Source of the DNA: Olsenella uli
GTDB lineage: Bacteria > Actinomycetota > Coriobacteriia > Coriobacteriales > Atopobiaceae
Length of the DNA: 64,000 bases
Assembly: GCF_016900775.1 (NCBI RefSeq)
Contig: NZ_JACJKN010000001.1
Span: 277,542 to 341,541 of the forward strand
Direction: 5' to 3'
Below the pieces are notes generated by a model. That model was not told where the DNA came from, did no database searches, and saw only the letters and a program-made list of their open reading frames with translations. Below are positions 57,857 through 64,000 of this stretch, one piece after another; the first letter of the stretch is position 1; every line of letters begins with the position of its first letter. The position numbers were made by a program, and so were the translations under genes.

Positions 57857-58405
57857 ATGGAGACCAAGAGGCTGGTGCTCCGCCGCGTGCGCCCGGAGGA
57901 CGACGCGCCGGCGCTTCTTGCCATGCTCTCCGACGAGCGGGTGACGCGCTTCCTGCCCCTGTTCTCGCTGCGAGACGAGGGCGAGGCGCGTGAGTTTGCC
58001 GACCGTCGCCTGGCCGACCCGCTGAGCCGCGTGGTCTGCCGCCGAGAAGAGCCCGACGAGGTGATCGGTTACGTCACGCTCGCGGAGGACGACGCGCACG
58101 ACCTGGGATACGCCCTGCGCCGCGACTGCTGGGGGCGTGGGTTCGCGCGCGAGGCGGCGTATGCCGTGATCGGGTGCGCCCGGGCGGCGGGCCTCGCCTT
58201 CCTCACCGCGACGCACGACGAGCTCAACCCCGCGAGCGGGGCCGTCATGCGCGCGTGCGGGCTCACGTATCGCTACTCGTACCGGGAGCTCTGGCAGCCC
58301 AAGAACTACGAGGTCACGTTCAGGATGCATCAGGTGGACCTCGTGCCGGGCGCGCCCGAGTACCGTGGCTACTGGGAGCGCCACCCGCGGCACTGGGTGG
58401 GCTGA
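57857..58405 (+). CDS. GNAT acetyltransferase (RimJ/RimL-like)
   Basis: 182 residues. METKRLVLRRVRPEDDAPALL at the start and LGYALRRDCWGRGFAREAAYAVIGCAR with the acetyl-CoA loop are typical of Acetyltransf_3 enzymes; NPASGAVMRACGLTY follows as usual. Substrate unknown. The start may also be the GTG at 57842, which has GAGAGGGGGGG upstream. Adjacent GNAT genes make this end of the window rich in the family. Confidence 0.9.
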   Translation: METKRLVLRRVRPEDDAPALLAMLSDERVTRFLPLFSLRDEGEAREFADRRLADPLSRVVCRREEPDEVIGYVTLAEDDAHDLGYALRRDCWGRGFAREAAYAVIGCARAAGLAFLTATHDELNPASGAVMRACGLTYRYSYRELWQPKNYEVTFRMHQVDLVPGAPEYRGYWERHPRHWVG

Positions 58406-58445
58406 TTCGCGCGCGGGACCGCGCCGTCGCGTCCGGCCGTCGCGC

Positions 58446-58451
58446 TACCAT
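58446..58451 (+). promoter_or_regulatory. -10 element (TACCAT) before the AlkZ-like gene
   Basis: GCTACCAT box, TACCAT 27 bases before ATG 58478. Weak -35. Confidence 0.35.
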
Positions 58452-58477
58452 GGGAGCATGACGAGAGAGGAGGCCCC

Positions 58478-59623
58478 ATGACCACGCCCGCGCGACCCGA
58501 CCTCACCCGCGGCGAGCTTCTCGCCGTCACGCTCGACCGCCAGCACCTCCTGCGCCGCGACGCGTCGTGCGTGCAGGTGGCATCCGACCTGCTGGGCCTC
58601 CAGGCGCAGTTCTCGACCGGCCCGCGCGACGCCCTGCGCGCCCGAGCCAGCGACTTCTCGCCGCAGGGCTGGGACCGCGGGCTGGTCAAGATCTGGTCGC
58701 ACCGCGGCACCATCCATGTGGTGCCCGCTCGCGAGCTGTGGCTGCACCTCTCCGCGCGCGACAACCGCGGCCCGCTCGCCGACCTCTGGGACGGCTGGGG
58801 GATCCCGGCCGGGGAGGCCGAGCGCTGGGCGGACCTCATCCGCGCCGAGGTCTCGTCCGGCCCGCGCGGACGCGAGGAGCTCAAGGAGGCGTGCCGCGCG
58901 GCGGGCATGTCTGATTGGCTGCTGGAGCGCGTGTTCAACGGCTGGGGCGGACTGCTCAAAGAGATGTGCGACCGCGGGATGCTCGTCTACGAGGCGGGAA
59001 CGGCCAAGCGCTTCGCCGCCGTTCCGGAGGCTCCCGAGTGGCTCCCGCGCGACGAGGCGCGCGCCGAGCTCGTGCGCCGCTACTTCGAGCGCTACGGCCC
59101 CGCAACCATGCAGGACTGCGCGGCCTTCCTGGGCTACCGCGCCTCGGAGGTGGCGTCGCTCGTTCGTCGCTCGGCGCTTCCGCTGCGCGAGCTCACCTGC
59201 CGGGGCGCCACGCTCTCCTACCTCGGGGAGCTGCCCTCCCCGACGGAGGCGCGCGTGCCCGGATGCGTGCTGCTCGCCCCCTTCGACCAGCTCGTGCTCG
59301 GGTACCGCGACCGCTCGCGCCTCATCGACGCACCCGACCTGCCGCGCGTCACCAACCGGGCGGGCATCGTCTTCGCGGCGGTCCTCTACCGCGGTCGCGC
59401 CCGCGCCCGCTGGAGGAGGGAGGGGAGGCGCGTGACGGTCACGGAGTTCCGCCCGCTCTCGGACACGGCGCGCGCCGCGATCGCGGGCCGCGTGAGGAGG
59501 TTCTTCTCGCCGGAGCGTATGGAGGTTCGCTTTAGGGGCGAGAAGGACGTGCCGGCCCCGCGCCCCTTTGACACGGACGGCCTCCCGAGCGAGCTGCGTG
59601 CGCGCGGGGGAGCGGAGGGGTAG
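58478..59623 (+). CDS. Winged-helix DNA glycosylase-like protein (AlkZ/HTH_42 family)
   Basis: 381 residues, PF06224-type. LLGLQAQFSTGPRDALRAR contains the Q-x-Q motif on which AlkZ glycosylases rely. KIWSHRGTIHVVPARELWLH and CVLLAPFDQLVLGYRDR are the other family blocks. AlkZ removes alkylated bases, including those cross-linked by natural products, and often occurs with resistance genes. Two motif copies in its 3' part (59500 and 59537). GAGAGGAGG precedes ATG 58478. With the Ogt fusion it gives two alkylation-repair proteins within 3 kb. Confidence 0.87.
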   Translation: MTTPARPDLTRGELLAVTLDRQHLLRRDASCVQVASDLLGLQAQFSTGPRDALRARASDFSPQGWDRGLVKIWSHRGTIHVVPARELWLHLSARDNRGPLADLWDGWGIPAGEAERWADLIRAEVSSGPRGREELKEACRAAGMSDWLLERVFNGWGGLLKEMCDRGMLVYEAGTAKRFAAVPEAPEWLPRDEARAELVRRYFERYGPATMQDCAAFLGYRASEVASLVRRSALPLRELTCRGATLSYLGELPSPTEARVPGCVLLAPFDQLVLGYRDRSRLIDAPDLPRVTNRAGIVFAAVLYRGRARARWRREGRRVTVTEFRPLSDTARAAIAGRVRRFFSPERMEVRFRGEKDVPAPRPFDTDGLPSELRARGGAEG

Positions 59624-59627
59624 CGGC

Positions 59628-60164
59628 TCAGCCCTGCAGGTGCTCGAGCACCGGCTGCAGGTACTCGCGCCGCGTGCCGTCAAAGCCCTCGCGCATGGCG
59701 TCGAGCGCGAAGGTGACGCGCGGGTCGGTCCTGGCCGCCTTGGCCTGCATGCGGAAGAACGCCCGCATGGCCAGCCTGTCGAGCGCGCACAGGCGGTCGA
59801 AGTCAAAGCCGCCCTGGCAGTAGAAGCGCGCGAGGTCGGGGTAGCGGTCCTGCGGGAACGCCTGGTCGAAGGCGGCGTCAGTCTCGCTCTTTGGCCACTC
59901 GTCGCTCGGCATGGGGTAGGCCCCCACGCCCACGACCACGTAGCGGCGCTCGGGGCGCCCGTCCATGAGGTCGCGCAGCCAGCGCGCGCCCTTGAGCCCT
60001 CCCGCGTGGAACCAGCTGAGAAAGACGAGCGTCCCCGCGCTGTCCACGGAGGACGAGGCGCGCTCGTCGAACGGGACGGCCCTGGTCCCGAGGGACTCCG
60101 CGAGCCAGCGCGCGTACCTCTCGGTGAACCCGGTCTGCGAGCAGTAGACGACGGCGGTGCTCAT
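59628..60164 (-). CDS. Flavodoxin domain protein
   Basis: 178 residues. TAVVYCSQTGFTERYARWLAESL is the FMN phosphate-binding loop of flavodoxins (T/S-x-T-G-x-T). LVFLSWFHAGGLKGARWLRDLM and VVVGVGAYPM follow the fold. A flavodoxin_5/HemG-like electron carrier. ATG at 60164 has AAGGAGTGAGC on the minus strand. It is two bases after the TetR gene, so both form one operon controlled by that TetR. Confidence 0.87.
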   Translation of the reverse strand: MSTAVVYCSQTGFTERYARWLAESLGTRAVPFDERASSSVDSAGTLVFLSWFHAGGLKGARWLRDLMDGRPERRYVVVGVGAYPMPSDEWPKSETDAAFDQAFPQDRYPDLARFYCQGGFDFDRLCALDRLAMRAFFRMQAKAARTDPRVTFALDAMREGFDGTRREYLQPVLEHLQG

Positions 60165-60166
60165 GC

Positions 60167-60790
60167 TCACTCCTTCGCTCGGTGCTGGGCGAGAAACGCC
60201 TTGAGGTGCCGCCCCACGAGCCCGCGCGCCCGCGGCCAGGGCATGCCCTCGCAGAGCGCGAGGAACACGGGACCGTGGAACTGGCGGGCCGCGAGGTCGA
60301 CGTCGCAGGGGGAGAAGAGGCCTGCGTCGACGAGGCGCGAGAAGATCGCGCGCTGCAGCTCGAGCGGCCGCTCCATGAAAACGGTGCGGTAGAGCTCGTC
60401 GCAGCGGGGGTCCGTGTGGCGCGCCCCCTCGAGCACGTGGCGCAGGCACGTGATGCCGGCGTCCGCGAAGAGGGGCTCGTAGCTGGCGAGAACCACCTCG
60501 GCGAGCGCGGGCCCGTCCGCGAGGTAGGCGCTCGCGTCGTCGGTGGGGTGGGCGAGGGCGCGGCGGGAGCGCAGTGCCTGCGTCAGGCGGTCGAGCTGGT
60601 GGGCCACCGCCGCGTCGAAGATGGCCTGCTTGCCGGGGAAGTGGCTGTAGAGCGAGGCCTCGCGCAGGCCCACCGCGGCCGAGACGTCGCGCATCGTTGC
60701 CGCGGCATAGCCCTTCTCGGCAAACACCTCGAGGGCGCGCTCGCAGATGAGGCGCTTGGTGTCGCGCGTTGGCCCGGACGGACGTCCCAT
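60167..60790 (-). CDS. TetR family regulator
   Basis: 207 residues. HTH: ALEVFAEKGYAAATMRDVSAAVGLREASLYSHFPGKQAIF, with a helical ligand domain after it. As the first gene of an operon with the flavodoxin gene and with a palindrome (60811-60832) directly upstream, it probably represses itself and the flavodoxin. ATG at 60790 has CGGGAGG. The ligand is unknown. Confidence 0.9.
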   Translation of the reverse strand: MGRPSGPTRDTKRLICERALEVFAEKGYAAATMRDVSAAVGLREASLYSHFPGKQAIFDAAVAHQLDRLTQALRSRRALAHPTDDASAYLADGPALAEVVLASYEPLFADAGITCLRHVLEGARHTDPRCDELYRTVFMERPLELQRAIFSRLVDAGLFSPCDVDLAARQFHGPVFLALCEGMPWPRARGLVGRHLKAFLAQHRAKE

Positions 60791-60810
60791 GCAGCCTCCC
60801 GTGGTCGTCA

Positions 60811-60832
60811 AAACCTAGTATACGATAGGTTT
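60811..60832. promoter_or_regulatory. Operator of the TetR-flavodoxin operon
   Basis: AAACCTA and TAGGTTT arms (seven bases, perfect) around GTATACGA. The centre TATAC could be part of a -10 box. 20 bases before the TetR start. Confidence 0.65.
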
Positions 60833-60875
60833 ACGAGAAGGCAAGGCAACGTGACGGCAGGACTCCGTCGAGACA

Positions 60876-60898
60876 TCTATTGACCAATGTTCAATAGA
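60876..60898. promoter_or_regulatory. Operator of the second TetR gene
   Basis: TCTATTGA and TCAATAGA arms (eight bases, perfect) around CCAATGT, 32 bases before the TetR start. The core TTGACCAATGTTCAA matches the site at 61579-61593. Confidence 0.7.
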
Positions 60899-60930
60899 GT
60901 GCTAGCCTCCGAAACGAGGGGGTGGCGCGC

Positions 60931-61533
60931 ATGACAAGAACCGTGAAGGAGCCCGAGGAGCGCAGACGCGAGCTCTTAGCCTGTGCGATGCGACTCTTCG
61001 CCGAGCAGGGCTACGACAACGTGTCCGTGCGCGCGGTGGCGCGGGCTGCGGGAGTGGCGCCCGGCCTCGCGTACCACTACTTCGACTCCAAGCAGGCGCT
61101 CTTCTCCGCCGCGATCGAGGACTACGCGCGCCGCTGCGCGGAGCGCGTGTGCGAGGCCCTTGACGAGCGGGGACCCTCGCTCGACGAGAAGCTCGGGCGT
61201 GCGCTCGAGGCGGGCGCCGCGCACGGCGGCTTCCCCTACGCTGCCTTCTTCCACGCTGAGGGTGCCGGCGCGCTGCACGACCGGCTCTCGCTTGCCATGT
61301 GCGAGGCGGTGCGGCCGCACCTGCGCGCCGCGCTCGAGCTCGACGCGGCGGAGCGGGGGGCGTCTGCCGCGGACGCGGATCAGCTCGCGGCCATCATGAC
61401 CTATGGGTGCGTGGGGCTCGCGAGCGGCCCGGGCATGCCGGACGAGGCCGCGCTCGCCGCAGCGCATCGCTACCTGCGGGCGCTTCTCGCCGAGTTTCGC
61501 GCGACGGGCGCCGCCAGCACCGGCCCAAGATAG
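60931..61533 (+). CDS. TetR family regulator
   Basis: 200 residues. HTH: AMRLFAEQGYDNVSVRAVARAAGVAPGLAYHYFDSKQALF. The ligand domain includes a Gly/Ala-rich middle. ATG 60931 has CGAGGGGG eight bases upstream; a GTG at 60922 is less likely. Together with the shared operator cores before it and before the methyltransferase gene, it likely controls both. Divergent from the first TetR operon. Confidence 0.9.
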   Translation: MTRTVKEPEERRRELLACAMRLFAEQGYDNVSVRAVARAAGVAPGLAYHYFDSKQALFSAAIEDYARRCAERVCEALDERGPSLDEKLGRALEAGAAHGGFPYAAFFHAEGAGALHDRLSLAMCEAVRPHLRAALELDAAERGASAADADQLAAIMTYGCVGLASGPGMPDEAALAAAHRYLRALLAEFRATGAASTGPR

Positions 61534-61578
61534 GAAAACCGCCCCGGCCTGGTCCGGGGCTCTTTTCGAGACGCTGTA

Positions 61579-61593
61579 TTGAACATTGCTCAA
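61579..61593. promoter_or_regulatory. Second site of the TetR operator, before the methyltransferase
   Basis: TTGAACATTGCTCAA, an inverted repeat with TTGA/TCAA ends like the one at 60876-60898. 16 bases before the methyltransferase start. Confidence 0.6.
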
Positions 61594-61608
61594 CAAGAGG
61601 AGACGGAA

Positions 61609-62250
61609 ATGGACGAGAAGAACGCCGAGCTTCTGCGCGGCCGCTCGCGCGCCGCGTTCGACGCGCAGGCCGCGACCTACGACGAGGGCATGGAAGGCGA
61701 CCATGCCCGACGTCTCTACCAGCACGTTGTTGGCGAGGTGACGTGCGCCGTGGCGGGCATGCCGGCCCCGCGCGTGCTCGACCTCGGCTGCGGAACGGGC
61801 GCCCTGGCAGCGCGCCTGCTCGACGCGATCCCGGGCTGCTCCCTCACGGGGGTGGACCTCTCGCAGCGCATGGTCGAGGTGGCCCGCGCGCGGCTGGCGG
61901 GACGAGCCGAGGTCCTTCTCGGCGACGCGGAGCGCCTACCCTTCCACGACGCCGCGTTTGACATGGTGGTCTGCAACGACTCGTTCCACCACTACCCGGA
62001 CCCGGAGAGGGCCGCGTTCCAGGCGTGGCGGGTGCTCGCGGCGGGAGGCGCTCTCGTGATGGGTGACGTCTGGCAGCCCGCGCCGGCCCGCGCGCTCATG
62101 AACGCGTGGATGCCGCGCTCGCGCGAGGGCGACGTCCGCATCTACTCCGAGACGGAGCTGCGCGACGTCCTGGGCACGTGGTTCAGCCGGGTGAGCTGGC
62201 GCCGCGTGGGCGTCACCGCCTGCGTGGCGGTGGCGCGCAAGGACGCGTGA
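61609..62250 (+). CDS. SAM-dependent methyltransferase (Methyltransf_11 type)
   Basis: 213 residues. VLDLGCGTGALAARLLDAIPG is the SAM motif I, GVDLSQRMVEVARARL motif II, and DMVVCNDSFHHYPDP motif IV. Similar to UbiE/small-molecule methyltransferases; with a TetR regulator and operator before it, it may inactivate an inducing compound (inference). ATG 61609, RBS AGAGGAGACGG. The N-terminus MDEKNAELLRGR carries a close copy of the dispersed motif. Its 3' end overlaps an antitoxin-like gene on the other strand by 38 bases. Confidence 0.88.
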   Translation: MDEKNAELLRGRSRAAFDAQAATYDEGMEGDHARRLYQHVVGEVTCAVAGMPAPRVLDLGCGTGALAARLLDAIPGCSLTGVDLSQRMVEVARARLAGRAEVLLGDAERLPFHDAAFDMVVCNDSFHHYPDPERAAFQAWRVLAAGGALVMGDVWQPAPARALMNAWMPRSREGDVRIYSETELRDVLGTWFSRVSWRRVGVTACVAVARKDA

Positions 62251-62461
62251 CGCGCGGGCCTAGCATCTCGGCGACGTACTCCGCCTCGGTAGGGGTGCGC
62301 TTGCGAACGGCAAAGGGGAAGCAGCTCTCCTTGGCAAGGCGCTTCGTGAAGACGGTGAGCGCCGAGGCGGGCGTGAGCCCGAGCTCCTCCGCGGGTGCGT
62401 CGAAGGCGCGCTTGAGGTTGGCATCAACGTGATTGCCAAGAGATGCGGCTGATGCTGTCAT
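62213..62461 (-). CDS. Orphan RelB/DinJ-like antitoxin
   Basis: 82 residues. VDANLKRAFDAPAEELGLTPASALTVFTKRLAKESCFPF is the ribbon-helix-helix and linker of RelB/DinJ proteins that neutralise RelE/YafQ toxins. No toxin gene lies downstream: the stop falls inside the 3' end of the methyltransferase gene on the other strand. So it is an antitoxin without a partner or the remnant of a locus lost by deletion. ATG at 62461. Confidence 0.65.
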   Translation of the reverse strand: MTASAASLGNHVDANLKRAFDAPAEELGLTPASALTVFTKRLAKESCFPFAVRKRTPTEAEYVAEMLGPRVTRPCAPPPRRR

Positions 62462-62905
62462 AATGCTTGCGATCAAATGACTTGTAAGTTGCGGGATACG
62501 GGGTGCACCGCATGCGTCCTCTGCGCAAAGCGTCTGGAGGTCGATTCTTTCGAACGCGCTGCCGGTGAGCCCCGAAGCTGCGACATGCCCAGCGACTGGG
62601 CTGCCGCGGCGATTCCGGCTTGGTCGCGCGTCATAGTGAGCGCGCACACAGGAGCGAAATGACTCTCACTAAGCGGGCGCGGAATAATAACCCGCCCACG
62701 GAGGCGGTCGATCAAATCTCAACTGGGCAAACGTCGCCTTCACAAATCCAAAGGCGGATTAATTTCTGCGCCCCATGCCAAGACCCTTCGTCGCGCCAGG
62801 TCTCACAATGTCTCCAGGAAGCGCAGCGAGAGCATGGGCGAGGCATCAGGGGACGGCGTTCGCCACAAGGAGGCTGCGCTGGCCCCAGAAGAAAGGAATG
62901 AGGGC
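62462..62905. other. Non-coding 444-base region with an inverted-repeat element
   Basis: No convincing gene. Less GC-biased than the neighbours. It contains the family B element at 62676-62770. The 62771-62905 part may be decayed sequence upstream of the TipAS gene. Probably remnants of lost genes. Confidence 0.45.
62676..62770. repeat. Inverted-repeat element, family B (copy 2 of 2)
   Basis: Ends GCGCGGAATAATAACCCGCC and GGCGGATTAATTTCTGCGC, imperfect arms of about 19 bases around about 56 bases. Right end matches the element at 31917. Confidence 0.5.
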
Positions 62906-63322
62906 ATGGGCAAATACGAGGCGCTCAAGCGCAACGCGATCGAGGAGAACGAGCGCATGTACGGCCGCGAGGCACGAGCGCGCTACGGGGACGATGCGGT
63001 GGACGCTGCAAACGAGCGGCTGGCCTCGCTCTCCCGCGACGAGTGGGATGAGAAGGATCGGCTCGAGCAGGCCATCAAGGAGCAGCTGCGCGCTGCCATG
63101 GCGACGGGTGACCCGGCGGGTGACGCTGCCCGTGAGCTTGCGCAGATGCACGAGAGCTGGATTCGCCTGCACTGGGGAGAGGGGCACTACTCGCGCGAGG
63201 CGCATTGCGGTCTCGCGCAGATGTATCTTGCGGACGAGCGCTTCCGCGTCTACTACGACACGGGGGCGGGCGAGGGCGCGACGGAGTTCCTGGTCGCCGC
63301 ACTCGAGTCCTACCTGGCATAG
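62906..63322 (+). CDS. TipAS antibiotic-recognition domain protein without HTH
   Basis: 138 residues, one TipAS domain: NAIEENERMYGREARARYGDDAVD, then WIRLHWGEGHYSREAHCGLAQMYLADERFRVYYD. In TipA regulators this domain binds thiopeptide antibiotics and follows a MerR-type HTH; here no HTH precedes it. It may be a free drug-binding protein or the remnant of a MerR-TipA regulator. An in-frame start at 62834 exists, adding about 24 residues, but GAAAGG before ATG 62906 favours the shorter form. Confidence 0.85.
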   Translation: MGKYEALKRNAIEENERMYGREARARYGDDAVDAANERLASLSRDEWDEKDRLEQAIKEQLRAAMATGDPAGDAARELAQMHESWIRLHWGEGHYSREAHCGLAQMYLADERFRVYYDTGAGEGATEFLVAALESYLA

Positions 63323-63339
63323 GCGGCAGGAGGGGCTTT

Positions 63340-63843
63340 ATGTGCGAGAAGAACGTCGGTCCCGCGCTTAGGCTCGCGCCGCTCTCCTTGCGCGACGCGG
63401 CCGCGGCGGCGGAGCTCTTCCGCGAGACGGTGCACGCGGTCAACGCGCGCGACTACACGTCCGAGCAGCTGGACGCGTGGGCTCCGGGCGGGGCGGTCCC
63501 AGCGCATCGCTTGGCCGAGCTCCTGCTCAGGCAGGGTGCGCTCGGCGCCTGGGACGGCAGCGCCCTCGTGGGCTTTGGCAGCCTCGAGGGCGCGGACCTT
63601 CTCGACATGCTCTTCGTGCACAGGGACCATCAGGGACGAGGCGTGGCGCGCCTGCTCGCGGGGGCGCTCGAGCGCGATGCGCGGGACCGGGGCGCACATG
63701 CGGTCCGGACCTTCGCGTCCATCACGGCGCGTCCGTTTTTCGAGCGCCAGGGCTACGTCGTGCTGCGCGAGAATGTCGCCGTCCGCGCGGGCATGCAACT
63801 TACGAACTTCCTCATGGTGAAGGACCTGCACCTCGAGCGATAG
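63340..63843 (+). CDS. GNAT acetyltransferase
   Basis: 167 residues. ADLLDMLFVHRDHQGRGVARLLAGALERDARDRG contains the acetyl-CoA loop QGRGVA, and ITARPFFERQGYVVLRENV follows, as in YafP-like proteins. Substrate unknown. ATG 63340 has CAGGAGGGG upstream, 17 bases after the TipAS gene. The start MCEKN is encoded by a motif copy (63343-63354), the third such case of start codons with EKN in the window. Confidence 0.9.
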   Translation: MCEKNVGPALRLAPLSLRDAAAAAELFRETVHAVNARDYTSEQLDAWAPGGAVPAHRLAELLLRQGALGAWDGSALVGFGSLEGADLLDMLFVHRDHQGRGVARLLAGALERDARDRGAHAVRTFASITARPFFERQGYVVLRENVAVRAGMQLTNFLMVKDLHLER

Positions 63844-63864
63844 CCCGACCCGATGCTTCTCTCG

Positions 63865-64000
63865 CTACTCGTTCAGCTTGCCCGCCACGAGGATGGGCAC
63901 GAAGAACGCGGCGCAGCCGAGAAGCCCGATCGTGGCGCCGGGGAGCACGTCTCCGAGCGCGAGCTCGAGCACGGGAATGAGGATCGCGCCGACCGCGGCG
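63865..64000 (-). CDS. Partial membrane protein, C-terminal end
   Basis: Minus-strand open frame entering from the window edge, 44 complete codons to a TAG at 63865-63867. Two hydrophobic stretches (AAVGAILIPVLELALG and PGATIGLLGCAAFFVPILVAG) and the tail KLNE. Looks like the end of a multi-helix membrane protein. The family cannot be told from this piece. Confidence 0.5.
   Translation of the reverse strand, partial: AAVGAILIPVLELALGDVLPGATIGLLGCAAFFVPILVAGKLNE

Noticed and set aside
62477..62662. 61-codon open frame between antitoxin and TipAS genes
   Set aside because: No ribosome site, no recognisable motif and poor codon usage. Probably chance.

Overview
The window is a high-GC bacterial chromosome segment. 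A Gram-positive actinobacterium of the Coriobacteriia (Atopobiaceae/Olsenella-like) fits best. This is inferred from the very high third-position GC, a polyphosphate glucokinase, a CarD-type regulator, chromosomal TetM-like and ABC-F proteins, TipAS and GNAT proteins, and abundant palindromic intergenic repeats. It is not proven by a marker gene. No rRNA, CRISPR array, phage or intact insertion sequence was seen; the only RNA gene is tRNA-Phe.

Layout. 1-5.1 kb: the end of a Tad (tight adherence) pilus operon (tadB end, tadC, Flp pilin, four TadE/TadG-type pseudopilins and an unknown small protein), tightly overlapped and running into a DUF192 protein, a zinc-ribbon/FHA protein and a RadC-like JAMM protein. 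6.5-14 kb: tRNA-Phe, acylphosphatase, a Tat/lipobox tannase-like esterase, BrnQ, a cyclophilin lipoprotein, CarD, an ACT-domain protein and citrate synthase. 14-23 kb: Kup, an S10 peptidase, RlmKL with a decayed first methyltransferase domain, and phosphoglucomutase. 23-27 kb: an ECF-transporter locus whose 5' part (half of a double ATPase) is missing exactly at a palindrome, followed by EcfT, a PHP protein and an RpiR regulator. 27-38 kb: a C39-like membrane protein lacking its Cys, PBP1, TyrRS, a U32 protein, NifU-like, Lgt, a CmpB-family protein and PpgK. 38-49 kb: PNPOx-like, XRE/membrane pair, Fe-S aldo/keto reductase-like, GNATs, CorA-like, SdpI-like, ABC-F, TetM-like GTPase, and an amino-acid ABC binding protein plus permease. 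49-64 kb: VanZ/RDD, a lantibiotic/bacitracin-type ABC exporter with its two-component system, an MFS transporter under a LacI-type operator, a PH-domain protein, an Ogt-GNAT fusion, an AlkZ-like protein, two TetR modules with visible operators, an orphan RelB/DinJ antitoxin, TipAS and GNAT.

The strongest unexplained signal is a dispersed oligonucleotide, GCGAGAAGRAC (mostly GGCGAGAAGRAC). I counted 28 exact copies on both strands between 12 kb and 64 kb and none in the first 12 kb. About half lie in the small intergenic fraction, several sit at the first or last codons of genes, and three inverted pairs form hairpins. This resembles the organisation of DNA-uptake sequences in Neisseria and Pasteurellaceae. 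I also see several distinct intergenic palindrome families: three ~82-bp hairpins with constant ends and co-varying stems, three arrays of direct-then-inverted units, a perfect 82-bp palindrome, and one palindrome inserted in frame in a coding gene.
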